The translations under genes were made by a program, and so were the position numbers. From contig NZ_LQXQ01000007.1 of assembly GCF_003268395.1 (NCBI RefSeq), forward strand, positions 42,686-106,685: 64,000 nt of DNA, written 5' to 3'. Each line of letters starts with the position of its first letter. Positions within the stretch are counted from its first letter, which is position 1. The notes under the pieces were generated by a model that searched no databases, was not told the DNA's origin, and saw only the letters and a program-made list of their open reading frames with translations. The stretch is from Acinetobacter sp. CFCC 10889 (GTDB taxonomy: Bacteria; Pseudomonadota; Gammaproteobacteria; Pseudomonadales; Moraxellaceae). Shown piece by piece: positions 10,301 to 18,003 of this stretch.

Positions 10301-10421
10301 CGTAGGTGGTTTGGCGCTTGGGCAATTACTCACCTTATATACCACACCTGTGTTGTATCTAGTTTTAGAAAAAAGTGCTGAATTTTTTAAAAAATCGAAA
10401 AAAGTGCATGTAATTGGTTGA
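7329..10421 (+). CDS. mdtC: RND efflux pump permease, MdtC-like
   Basis: A 1030-residue RND permease, paralogous to the preceding gene. It uses a TTG start that overlaps the previous stop (TTGA at 7329-7332), with a GGGAGAG ribosome site just upstream. The N-terminal helix is AFIHRPVASVLIAIAIVLLG. The helix 4 proton-relay motif is GLVVDDAIVVLENI, and the C-terminal helices end near residue 1015. Two adjacent, unequal permeases are typical of the MdtBC class rather than AcrB-type single pumps. Confidence 0.88.
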   Translation: MKLLSAFIHRPVASVLIAIAIVLLGVLAYLRLPVAALPQADIPTIVVRASLPGASPESMSATVATPLERAMMGVSGVKAINSSSSQSSAQVVLHFDLATDINEAAREVQAAINAAMSQLPSGMPSPPEYFKVNPSQSPIFYLALSSQHLSAGKLYEVASDLLQPNLAQVSGVGEVSIDGASMPAVRITLNPNALISQGVSLEQVREAIVKSNRTQALGVIETEQLRWQVALSNQLKTAEEFANLPIHKSAQTIVRLKDVAEVQDSVENRYVSGFHNGQAAVIIKISRQPNANTVATIEKIKQRLPELQMMMPEDAKLTTVMDGSKIIRAGLDEARETLLFSIILVVIVVALMLGRVRSALVSAVALIVVLIGASSLVYLAGFSLNNLSIMAVIVAIGLVVDDAIVVLENIERHIEQGEQPIQAAVKGIQEVGTTLIAMNLALVVIFISILFMGGVIERLFREFSLTLVFIVILSVVISLIFTPSLSARCLKPLPNDQAQTLYQYSHRWMQKLNQAYITSLKWMLRHSYLAILLWISAIAGSVYVYQTLPKRVLPEQDTGQVDAFIRGDDGFSFQIMQPKIAAFSAYLLKDPAVQNVVGTSGGSGGTTNSSLMVSLKPKAERDGQSAHDVVERLKQNAPWQAGAIFSARVKQELELDDPFGGSGQDYMLLLQSDNVALLREWVPKVALAMQKLPQLEEVESMGDEGAQHVTLDIDREAAQRLGVNIESIAGVLNNSFSQRQISTIYDQTQQFHVVMEVDKRFTEQPESLAHIRVPNQHGESVPLSNFATWSYGISNDRVYRRNQYAAMGIGYVVKPEYSNEQADAAIRSVLPEVILPNEIFMTSDKEAEAQSLQSGLTTPVLILAVILLIYIVLGVTYESLVHPFTILSTIPAVALGALLTLWTFGFHFSLIALLGMFLLIGVVVKNAILLIDFTLKERRAGKSANQAILSAAELRFRPILMTNTAALLGAIPLALSWGEGAELRQPLGVVIVGGLALGQLLTLYTTPVLYLVLEKSAEFFKKSKKVHVIG

Positions 10422-10435
10422 GGGAAATAGGAAAT

Positions 10436-11836
10436 ATGATGCAAAGTTTAGTTTATAAAAATGTGATCAGCCTCAGTTGCATACTCATTTTAACCGCATG
10501 TAGTTCTCATGTTGTCGTACATCCGCCTGAATATCAGATTCCAATTGTACAAGCAGATGATCAATATAAATATGCAGATTTAAATTGGACACCAACCTCA
10601 ACCATTCAAATTTCTGCTGGGCAATGGTGGGAAATTTATCAAGACCCTGTCTTAAGCCAATTGATGCAACAATTAAATCTAGAAAATTTCACATTAAAGC
10701 AAGCTGAAGCACGTTATCAACAAGCACAGGCTTTACTTGACATACAACGTGCCAATCGTATCCCCAATATTACCGCAACGAGTTCTGCAAACCGTAATGG
10801 CGCAAAAAACACCTCAACAAGTAGTCAATTTGGCTTAGGTATTCAAGCCAGTTGGGTGCCAGATTTGTGGGGACGAGTGGCGAAAGCCATCGAAGGGCAA
10901 CAAGCCAATCTTGAAGCAAATCAAGCGGATTTGGATGCGATTAAACTTAATCAACAGCTTTTAGCGACAGAAGCGTATTGGACGATTCGTGTACTAGATG
11001 CACAATCAGATGTACTAGGGCAAACTGAAAAAAGTTATCTACGTTCGGTTCAGATTTTAAAGAATCAATATCATGCAGGCATGATCGCACGAGCTGATGT
11101 GATTCAAGCAGAAACTCAATTAAAACAGGTACACATCCAAAAGATTGAAATTACCCGAAATCGAAATTTACAAGAAAATATTTTGGCTGTGTTACAAGGC
11201 AAAAGCGTTGCTCAATTCCAATTAAGGAAACAAAAGCAGACTTTGACTGTTCCACAGCTTCCAACACAGTTGCCAAGTCGATTATTAATCCAACGTCCAG
11301 ATGTGATTCGTGCAGAACGAGAATTAGCATCCATACATGCTGAATTGGGTTTAGCGCAAACCGCATGGTTGCCTGATATAACAATAGGTTTAAATGGGAA
11401 TTTAAATAATCAGATTTTTGCTCATCTTTTTTCATCACCACAATACTTGTGGTCTGCGGGTTTACAAGCGACAGCGATGCTTTTTGATGGTGGTAAACGT
11501 GATGCGGAAATCGCACAGGCACAAGCGCATTATGCTGAAAAATTAGCAGCTTATAGACAGTCGATATTAACGGGTTGGAAAGAAGTCGAAGATGCTTTAT
11601 TACAGGCATCAAGTTTTAAACAGCAACAAGTTGAACAAAACAAATTATTGGCTTTGGCAATTGAAAATGAGCAAGTGGCAATGCGACGTTATAACGCAGG
11701 TTTAGTGAGCTATTTGGAAGTGATCTCAGCGCAAAATCTCAGATTACAGGCTGAGCAAACAATTTTACAATTACAGCAATCACAGTTAAATAATACGGCG
11801 CAGTTGGTTGCAGCATTGGGAGGAGGTTTACAATAA
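10436..11836 (+). CDS. Outer membrane efflux channel, NodT/OprM family lipoprotein
   Basis: A 466-residue outer membrane factor. I chose the ATG at 10436 (AGGAAAT upstream) over an in-frame TTG at 10418. The signal peptide ends in a lipobox (ILILTACSS), so the protein is lipidated. Two repeated outer-efflux-protein halves follow, rich in Gln/Ala coiled-coil (LKQAEARYQQAQALL, then LLIQRPDVIRAERELASI). The QRPDV motif is typical of NodT-type channels. It completes a full tripartite pump encoded in one run. Transcription probably ends in the short gap before the convergent nasS. Confidence 0.87.
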   Translation: MMQSLVYKNVISLSCILILTACSSHVVVHPPEYQIPIVQADDQYKYADLNWTPTSTIQISAGQWWEIYQDPVLSQLMQQLNLENFTLKQAEARYQQAQALLDIQRANRIPNITATSSANRNGAKNTSTSSQFGLGIQASWVPDLWGRVAKAIEGQQANLEANQADLDAIKLNQQLLATEAYWTIRVLDAQSDVLGQTEKSYLRSVQILKNQYHAGMIARADVIQAETQLKQVHIQKIEITRNRNLQENILAVLQGKSVAQFQLRKQKQTLTVPQLPTQLPSRLLIQRPDVIRAERELASIHAELGLAQTAWLPDITIGLNGNLNNQIFAHLFSSPQYLWSAGLQATAMLFDGGKRDAEIAQAQAHYAEKLAAYRQSILTGWKEVEDALLQASSFKQQQVEQNKLLALAIENEQVAMRRYNAGLVSYLEVISAQNLRLQAEQTILQLQQSQLNNTAQLVAALGGGLQ

Positions 11837-11905
11837 AATCATGATGATTTTAACCTTTATCCAAAAGCCAAGAGTTGTTTAAAGTCTTTGTATAATGTGA
11901 TTTTT

Positions 11906-12913
11906 TTAATGAATGACAATACATCGTTGTGCAATCTCAGCAATGTTTTGATGATCAAGATTTACATGCTCCCATTTCTGCATTTGTCCAATCATCCATT
12001 CAAAATCTGAGGCTTTGGGTGTGGCATCTTGCGACACAAAATGCTGAATAATATGTTGAATTTTATGAAATTCAGGCACATGAACTGACTCAGAACAATC
12101 AAAACGAATAATGTTATAGTCAACGAGTATTTTCCACACTTCATTAATATTAATCGCAGAATCAATTGTAGACATCTGTTGCAAATCCTGTTGTGCCCTC
12201 ATGATCGCTGTGCAAAGTGCATTGAGCGTTGCAGGATATTGTATTGCCCAATCTTGTGTGACCGCTAAAACTTTATCAGCAACTTCTGGAATAATCGCTT
12301 TACTTTCAGCAATGACATGACTATAACCCTGAATTTCAGCCTGAATATTCCAAGGCTCTCCAACACAAAAACCATCAATCGTATGTTTGGCAATGCTTTC
12401 AACCATATAAGGCGGTGGAAAAGTCAGTAATTTTGCTGACTGTGCAATGTGTTGATCCGCCAAAGCCAACCATTCTCTTAAACAATAATGATGAATTGAA
12501 TATTTAAAAACATGTGCAAGATGAATAGTTTGCTGTTGTTGTATTGCCTGTACAATTTTTTCAGCAGATTGTTTTGGGCTATCTTGTGTTGAAATATTTA
12601 AATCAAAGCATAATTTTTGACTGATACTGATAAATGCACGATTGACACTTAATACCAACGGCGTTTGAAAGGGAATGCCAATGTGATCTGAACCCATCAT
12701 GGCTGCTGGCAGCATTGTCGATAAACAATGTGCTGTATCTAAAAAACCAAAAGCCAAACGATCACGCAAACTTGCCCAAGAGGCTTCCTTGACCAAAGTC
12801 ACATTTAAACCCTGTTCAGCAAAATAACCCTGATGCTGTGCCCATAACAGTGCAATACAGTCCAAAAGTGGGACATAGCCCAACTGAATATCTGTTTTTT
12901 CTAAATGATTCAT
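11906..12913 (-). CDS. nasS: NasS nitrate/nitrite sensor protein
   Basis: A 335-residue protein that looks like the soluble nitrate-binding proteins of NrtA/CmpA type (LGYVPLLDCIALLWAQHQGYF, GFLDTAHCLSTMLPAAMMG, VESIAKHTIDGFCVGEPWN) but has no signal peptide. In NasST systems NasS holds the antiterminator NasT inactive until nitrate or nitrite binds. It overlaps the nasT stop by 4 bp (ATGA) and so is co-translated with its partner. The nitrate genes lie divergent. The cytoplasmic location and sensor role are family knowledge; the pairing is directly visible. Confidence 0.9.
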   Translation of the reverse strand: MNHLEKTDIQLGYVPLLDCIALLWAQHQGYFAEQGLNVTLVKEASWASLRDRLAFGFLDTAHCLSTMLPAAMMGSDHIGIPFQTPLVLSVNRAFISISQKLCFDLNISTQDSPKQSAEKIVQAIQQQQTIHLAHVFKYSIHHYCLREWLALADQHIAQSAKLLTFPPPYMVESIAKHTIDGFCVGEPWNIQAEIQGYSHVIAESKAIIPEVADKVLAVTQDWAIQYPATLNALCTAIMRAQQDLQQMSTIDSAININEVWKILVDYNIIRFDCSESVHVPEFHKIQHIIQHFVSQDATPKASDFEWMIGQMQKWEHVNLDHQNIAEIAQRCIVIH

Positions 12914-13503
12914 TTTGCATCCTTTATTTGACCTTGTAGCAGTGCTTGCGCATCAATAAGTCTGCGTGCCATTTCACCAATGGTCATACGATGGCTCATG
13001 GCATTTTTTCGTAGCAACTGAAAGGATTGTTCTTCATTAAGCTGATGTAATTTCATGAGTAAAACTTTTGCTTTTTCAATATCTTTACGATCAGCAAGTT
13101 TGGTTTTGGTATCTTTTAAATCATCTTCAAGCTTTTTATGCTTTTTATATTGTTGAATGGAAATCTGCAAAATACTATCGAGTTTGTTTGGATCAATCCC
13201 ATCGACAATATACGCCGTGACCCCTGCATCTATGGCATTTTTAATGGTGTCTTGATGACTGTTTTTGGTAAAAAGAACGGTCGGTAAATCAAACTGACCG
13301 ACGCAACTTTCGATGACATCCCGTTGCGGGTGATCCATGTCCAATAAAACCACATCTGCTTGTATTTGTTGTAAGTAAAAAATATTCAGTTGGTCAGTGA
13401 TCAGACAGGCAACCACGTCAAACTGATGTTCGATCAATGTTTTTTTGACGAATTCTGCACGTTCAGAATCATCATCAATCAAGGCTATTTTAAGTTTTGG
13501 CAT
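12910..13503 (-). CDS. nasT: NasT response-regulator-like ANTAR antiterminator
   Basis: A 197-residue protein with a receiver-like domain (KIALIDDDSERAEFV, then VVLLDMDHP) and a C-terminal ANTAR RNA-binding domain at about residues 125-190 (DRKDIEKAKVLLMKLHQLNE, MTIGEMARRLIDA). ANTAR proteins bind paired hexaloop hairpins in leader RNA and prevent termination. A matching two-hairpin leader lies upstream of the divergent nitrate transporter gene. A -24/-12 promoter is seen 39 bp before the ATG, so nitrogen limitation probably also controls nasTS itself. Confidence 0.92.
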   Translation of the reverse strand: MPKLKIALIDDDSERAEFVKKTLIEHQFDVVACLITDQLNIFYLQQIQADVVLLDMDHPQRDVIESCVGQFDLPTVLFTKNSHQDTIKNAIDAGVTAYIVDGIDPNKLDSILQISIQQYKKHKKLEDDLKDTKTKLADRKDIEKAKVLLMKLHQLNEEQSFQLLRKNAMSHRMTIGEMARRLIDAQALLQGQIKDAK

Positions 13504-13541
13504 GATGAATCAGGAAAAGCCTGAGGGTAATACAAGCCATA

Positions 13542-13556
13542 GCAATTATTATGCCA
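13542..13556 (-). promoter_or_regulatory. Sigma-54 promoter of nasTS
   Basis: The minus strand reads TGGCAT-AATAA-TTGC. The GG and GC pairs have the required 10-bp spacing, and the match to TGGCAC-N5-TTGC is close. The start point would be near 13530, leaving a 27-nt leader before nasT. Confidence 0.7.
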
Positions 13557-13628
13557 TTGCAAAAATGGGTGGTGTGGCAAGTCAAGTACAGGTTTCTCAA
13601 ACAATTTGTTCATTTATCCAGATGCTTA

Positions 13629-13665
13629 TGCACTTGAATGATGCAAAATGCGCAAATTCATTGCA
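13629..13665. promoter_or_regulatory. Tandem NtrC-like binding sites (shared enhancer)
   Basis: Two 17-bp imperfect palindromes, TGCAC-TTGAATG-ATGCA (13629-13645) and TGCGC-AAATTCA-TTGCA (13649-13665), resemble the NtrC core GCAC-N7-GTGC. Their centres are 20 bp apart, so they lie on one helix face. They sit about 165-185 bp upstream of the transporter promoter start and about 105-125 bp upstream of the nasT start, both normal enhancer distances. Confidence 0.6.
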
Positions 13666-13793
13666 TTAGCAAGCGTGGGCGAGAATATTTGTAATGACTT
13701 TAATTCATCAATTTATGTGTATTTTATTTCTTCAAATTCATTTTCTTTTTATTTGGTAAATAAAAACAATGATTTAAGATTAATTTCGAATAT

Positions 13794-13808
13794 TGGCATA
13801 GTCATTGC
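13794..13808 (+). promoter_or_regulatory. Sigma-54 promoter of the nitrate assimilation operon
   Basis: TTGGCAT-AGTCA-TTGCT matches the -24/-12 consensus with correct GG to GC spacing. Transcription would start near 13820, exactly where the first ANTAR hairpin begins (13821). That coincidence supports both calls. Confidence 0.78.
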
Positions 13809-13820
13809 TATATCTCCTAT

Positions 13821-13867
13821 GAGTCAAAGACGACTCTTAAAATTTGTAAGACGGCCAACGACGTCCG
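13821..13867 (+). ncRNA. ANTAR-type two-hairpin leader (NasT target)
   Basis: Hairpin 1 has stem GAGTC/GACTC and hexaloop AAAGAC (13821-13836). Hairpin 2 has stem CGGCC/GTCCG with one C-U mismatch and hexaloop AACGAC (13852-13867). Both loops carry A at position 1 and G at position 4, the ANTAR signature. A weaker AAAAGC...GCTTTTT stem near 13892-13919, followed by a T run, could be the terminator that NasT overrides. The assignment rests on motif, spacing and the nearby nasT gene. Confidence 0.72.
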
Positions 13868-13948
13868 CTCTGATCGATCTGAAAAGCATCATTTATTTTA
13901 TTTGCTTTTTGGAAAACCCAATACGTTCAGTTCAGGTAGGAGATGGCG

Positions 13949-15325
13949 ATGTCTTCAAATTTAGATACGAAAAAAGCCACAAAAATCAGTCTTTTTAATT
14001 TCAGCAGTGCAGCCATGCGTGCTTTCCACATGAGTTGGCTCGCATTTTTTGTCTGTTTCTTTGCATGGTTTGCCTGTGCACCTCTGATGCCTGTCATCGC
14101 AGGTGAATTTCATTTAACCAAAGATCAGATCGCCAATATTAATATTGCTGCCGTTGCGATCACGATTCTTGTACGTCTGATTGTTGGCCCACTCTGTGAT
14201 AAATACGGCCCACGTAAAACCTATACCGCATTACTGATCATCGGCAGTATCCCTGTTTTTGGTGTGGCTTCTGCAAATAGCTATGAATCCTTTTTATTCT
14301 TTCGCTTATTGATCGGTGCGATTGGCGCAAGCTTTGTCATCACGCAATACCATACAAGCATTATGTTTGCACCGAATGTAGTCGGGACTGCCAATGCCAC
14401 CACAGCAGGTTGGGGCAATGCCGGTGGTGGTGCTACACAAGCGTTAATGCCTTTGATGCTTAGTGCATTGGTGATGTTCGGTGTAGAGCAAGCGATGGGT
14501 TGGAGAGTTGCACTGATCGTACCCGGTGTATTGATGCTGATTGTTGGAGCGATGTATTGGAAATTTACCCAAGACTGTCCACAAGGTGATTTTAAAGAGC
14601 TGCGTACGCAAGGCATCCAAGTGGGAAGCGATAAAAAAGGTGGGATTGCCATTCTCAAACATGCAGCAAAAAATTACCGTGTTTGGATTTTATTTGGTGC
14701 GTATGCAGCTTGTTTTGGCATTGAAATCTTTATTCATAACATTGTCGCAATGTATTACGTAGATCATTTCCACTTTGGCTTAAAAGAAGCAGGGATGGCA
14801 GCAGGCATTTTTGGTTTATTGGCACTGTTTGCTCGAGCTTTGGGTGGCATTGTTTCCGACAAAGTTGCGACTCAAAAAGGTTTAGATGGTCGTACCAAAG
14901 TGTTATTCGCAATGATCTTGATGGAAGGTTTATTCCTGATTGTATTCTCACAAATGAATACAGCAATCCTTGCGATACTTGCAATGACGGTATTCGCACT
15001 CTTTACACATATGGCATGCGGTGCAACGTATGCACTCGTACCATTCATTGACCGTGATGCTTTGGGTGGTGTCGCAGGCATTATTGGTGCAGGAGGAAAT
15101 GTTGGTGCAGTGGCAGCAGGTTTCCTACTCAAAGGGATGTTAGACATTCAAACGACCTTGATGGTACTCGGTGGTTTAGTGGTAATCGCTGCAAGTTGTG
15201 TGCTGATGATTCGCTTCTCAGTGGAACATAAAGAAAAAGAACAAAAATTGTTTGAAGAAGCGCTATTGGAGCGTAGTCGGATGGAACAAGCTTCCGCAAC
15301 CATGAAACAAAACAGTGCAGCTTAA
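13949..15325 (+). CDS. Nitrate/nitrite MFS transporter (NarK/NasA family)
   Basis: A 458-residue twelve-helix transporter of the nitrate/nitrite porter family. The signature GWGNAGGGATQ in helix 5 is the family's nitrate motif; the basic loop after helix 2 (GPLCDKYGPRKT) is the MFS motif. I chose ATG 13949 because GTAGGAG lies 6 nt upstream, whereas the in-frame ATG at 13943 directly abuts it. It is the first gene of the nitrate operon, 35 bp before nirB. The long leader upstream gives NasST control. Confidence 0.9.
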   Translation: MSSNLDTKKATKISLFNFSSAAMRAFHMSWLAFFVCFFAWFACAPLMPVIAGEFHLTKDQIANINIAAVAITILVRLIVGPLCDKYGPRKTYTALLIIGSIPVFGVASANSYESFLFFRLLIGAIGASFVITQYHTSIMFAPNVVGTANATTAGWGNAGGGATQALMPLMLSALVMFGVEQAMGWRVALIVPGVLMLIVGAMYWKFTQDCPQGDFKELRTQGIQVGSDKKGGIAILKHAAKNYRVWILFGAYAACFGIEIFIHNIVAMYYVDHFHFGLKEAGMAAGIFGLLALFARALGGIVSDKVATQKGLDGRTKVLFAMILMEGLFLIVFSQMNTAILAILAMTVFALFTHMACGATYALVPFIDRDALGGVAGIIGAGGNVGAVAAGFLLKGMLDIQTTLMVLGGLVVIAASCVLMIRFSVEHKEKEQKLFEEALLERSRMEQASATMKQNSAA

Positions 15326-15360
15326 TAGATAAATAATGATAAAAATTGAGGAGAATTGAG

Positions 15361-17907
15361 ATGAAATTAGTGATGATTGGTCATGGCATGGTGGGTCACA
15401 AATTCATTGAATCTGTGTTGGAACATGCAAGTGATGACGTAGAAATGACCATTTTGGCAGAAGAGCCACGTTTGGCGTATGACCGTGTACATTTAACTGA
15501 GTATTTCACAGGTAAATCAGCAAAAGATTTAACCCTTTGCCGTTCAGATTTTGCGGATGCTTATGGTATTGATTTACGTCTAAGCACCAAAGCTACAGCG
15601 ATTGATACCGCTAATAAAACCGTGACCACTAATCATGGTGATGTAATTAGCTATGACAAACTTGTTCTTGCCACAGGTTCTTATGCTTTTGTTCCACCTA
15701 TTCAAGGCAATGATCGTGAAAATTGTTTTGTTTACCGTACTATTGACGATTTGGATGCAATTCGTGCTGCAAGTTTAAATGCAAAATCAGGTGTGGTGAT
15801 TGGCGGTGGTTTACTTGGCTTAGAAGCTGCAAAAGCCTTACGTGATTTAGATTTAGAGACGCATGTCGTCGAGTTTGCACCACGTTTAATGGCGGTGCAA
15901 ATTGATGATTTGGGCGGTAAAGTTTTACGTTCTAAAATTGAAAATTTAGGGGTGAACGTTCATACGCAAAAAGCAACATCATCTATTGAACAGGGGGTAA
16001 ATGCCACCCATGTGATGAAATTTGGTGATGGTTCTGAACTTGAAACTGACATTGTTTTATTCTCAGCAGGGATTCGTCCCCGTGATGAATTGGCACGGAT
16101 CAGTGGTTTAGCCATCGGTGAGCGTGGCGGTATTGTCATTAATGATTATTGTCAAACCTCTGATGCTGATATTTATGCAATCGGTGAATGTGCGCTGTGG
16201 CAAAATAAAATTTACGGTTTAGTTGCACCTGGTTATGACATGGCGCGTATTGCTGCAAAACATGTCATGGCGCAAAGCTGTACTGAGTTTGCAGGTGCAG
16301 ACATGAGTACCAAGTTAAAACTGATGGGGGTAGATGTAGCCTCTGTGGGTGATGCACATGCGATGACACCAAATTCACTTAGCTATTTTTATGCTGATGA
16401 AGAATCCATGACCTATAAAAAGATCGTGGTGAATGCTGAAAAAACCAAACTGCTTGGTGCAGTTTTGGTGGGTTGCGCCAAAGAATATAATGACTTGTTG
16501 CAAATGATGTTAAACGGGTTGGCATTACCTGAAAATCCTGAAAGTTTAATCATGCCAGGTTATGCACAATCAGGTGCAAAATCAGGCGGTAGCGGTGTTG
16601 ATCTACTGCCTGATAGTGCAACGATTTGCTCATGTAATAACGTGTCTAAAGCGGATATTTGTAGTGCTATTGCGGATGGTTCGACTTCTTTAGGTGCACT
16701 AAAAAAATGTACCAAAGCAGCAACGGCTTGTGGTGGTTGTGCGCCATTGGTCACACAGGTTCTAAAATCTGAGTTACAACGTCAAGGTGTAACCGTCAAT
16801 AATCATCTCTGTGAACATTTTGCATACTCACGTCAAGAGTTGTATCACTTGGTACGTGTCAATGAAATTAAGACTTTTGATGATTTGATTCAACAACATG
16901 GGCATGGTTTGGGTTGCGATATTTGCAAACCAACGGCAGCCAATATTCTTGCATCGTGTTGGAATGACTTTGTCCTTAAATCGAGCCATGCAGGTTTGCA
17001 AGACAGTAATGACTATTATCTAGGGAATATCCAAAAAGATGGTTCGTATTCTGTTGTGCCACGTATGGCAGGCGGTGAAGTCACACCCGATGGCTTAATT
17101 GCGATCGGTCAAATTGCCAAAGAATATGGTTTATATACCAAACTGACAGGTGGACAACGGGTTGATATGTTTGGTGCGCAAGTGCATCAACTACCTGAAA
17201 TTTGGCAAAAACTGATTGATGCAGGTTTTGAATCGGGTCATGCCTACGGTAAATCATTGCGTACCGTGAAATCCTGTGTGGGTAGTACGTGGTGTCGTTA
17301 TGGGGTGGATGATTCTGTGGGTTTAGCCATTTTCCTAGAAAATCGTTATAAAGGTCTACGTTCTCCGCATAAATTAAAAATGGCAGTTTCAGGATGTACT
17401 CGTGAATGTGCCGAAGCGCAAAGTAAAGATGTGGGTGTGATTGCCACTGAAAAAGGTTGGAACTTATACGTGTGCGGTAATGGTGGGATGAAACCACGTC
17501 ATGCAGAACTTTTAGCCTCTGATTTGGATACGCAAACTTTAATCAAATATATCGACCGTTTCTTTATGTTCTATATCCAAACGGCGGATCGTTTACAACG
17601 GACTTCGGTATGGCGTGACAATATGGAAGGTGGTTTAGATTACCTCAAAGATGTCGTTATTCACGATTCTTTAGGTTTAGCGGATGAACTCGAACGCCGT
17701 ATGAGCCATGTCGTCGGTACTTATCAAGATGAATGGCGTACTGCAATTGAAGACCCTGAGGTGCGTAAACGCTTTGTGACCTTCGTCAATGCCAAAGCAG
17801 AACAACAGCAAGATCCACACATCCAATTTGCAGAAGTGCGTGGGCAAATTCGTCCAAAAACTGACGCAGAACGTGATGTAACTCGTATTCCTGTGGTTGA
17901 GGCTTAA
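15361..17907 (+). CDS. nirB: NADH-dependent nitrite reductase large subunit
   Basis: An 848-residue enzyme that reduces nitrite to ammonium. The N-terminal FAD/NADH oxidoreductase part shows VVIGGGLLGLEAAKAL. A BFD-like [2Fe-2S] part follows (CSCNNVSKADICSAI, ACGGCAPL), then the sirohaem/[4Fe-4S] domain with paired motifs CVGSTWC and CTREC at about residues 640-685. Start chosen at ATG 15361 with AGGAGAA upstream. The length is normal for NirB. The small subunit is not separate but lies in the next gene, as a fused domain. Confidence 0.93.
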   Translation: MKLVMIGHGMVGHKFIESVLEHASDDVEMTILAEEPRLAYDRVHLTEYFTGKSAKDLTLCRSDFADAYGIDLRLSTKATAIDTANKTVTTNHGDVISYDKLVLATGSYAFVPPIQGNDRENCFVYRTIDDLDAIRAASLNAKSGVVIGGGLLGLEAAKALRDLDLETHVVEFAPRLMAVQIDDLGGKVLRSKIENLGVNVHTQKATSSIEQGVNATHVMKFGDGSELETDIVLFSAGIRPRDELARISGLAIGERGGIVINDYCQTSDADIYAIGECALWQNKIYGLVAPGYDMARIAAKHVMAQSCTEFAGADMSTKLKLMGVDVASVGDAHAMTPNSLSYFYADEESMTYKKIVVNAEKTKLLGAVLVGCAKEYNDLLQMMLNGLALPENPESLIMPGYAQSGAKSGGSGVDLLPDSATICSCNNVSKADICSAIADGSTSLGALKKCTKAATACGGCAPLVTQVLKSELQRQGVTVNNHLCEHFAYSRQELYHLVRVNEIKTFDDLIQQHGHGLGCDICKPTAANILASCWNDFVLKSSHAGLQDSNDYYLGNIQKDGSYSVVPRMAGGEVTPDGLIAIGQIAKEYGLYTKLTGGQRVDMFGAQVHQLPEIWQKLIDAGFESGHAYGKSLRTVKSCVGSTWCRYGVDDSVGLAIFLENRYKGLRSPHKLKMAVSGCTRECAEAQSKDVGVIATEKGWNLYVCGNGGMKPRHAELLASDLDTQTLIKYIDRFFMFYIQTADRLQRTSVWRDNMEGGLDYLKDVVIHDSLGLADELERRMSHVVGTYQDEWRTAIEDPEVRKRFVTFVNAKAEQQQDPHIQFAEVRGQIRPKTDAERDVTRIPVVEA

Positions 17908-17954
17908 TTTATAAAAGTAAAAACTTTTAGTTAGTTTTAAGCCCTCTTTCTAAT

Positions 17955-17972
17955 TTTCCCCAGACGGGGAAA
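17955..17972. repeat. Intergenic hairpin between nirB and nirD fusion
   Basis: TTTCCCC-AGAC-GGGGAAA forms a perfect 7-bp stem. It lacks a T run and lies inside an operon, so it may tune mRNA stability or partial termination rather than end transcription. Confidence 0.45.
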
Positions 17973-18003
17973 GGATATAGAGCTTAAATAAAAGGATAAT
18001 AAA

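Noticed and set aside
11834..11860. AAAATCA-TGA-TGATTTT stem between the channel gene and nasS
   Set aside because: Too short and without a proper T run to call a terminator with confidence.
13648..13998. A 116-codon frame across the nitrate regulatory region
   Set aside because: It spans the sigma-54 promoter and the leader hairpins and has no ribosome site; a chance frame.
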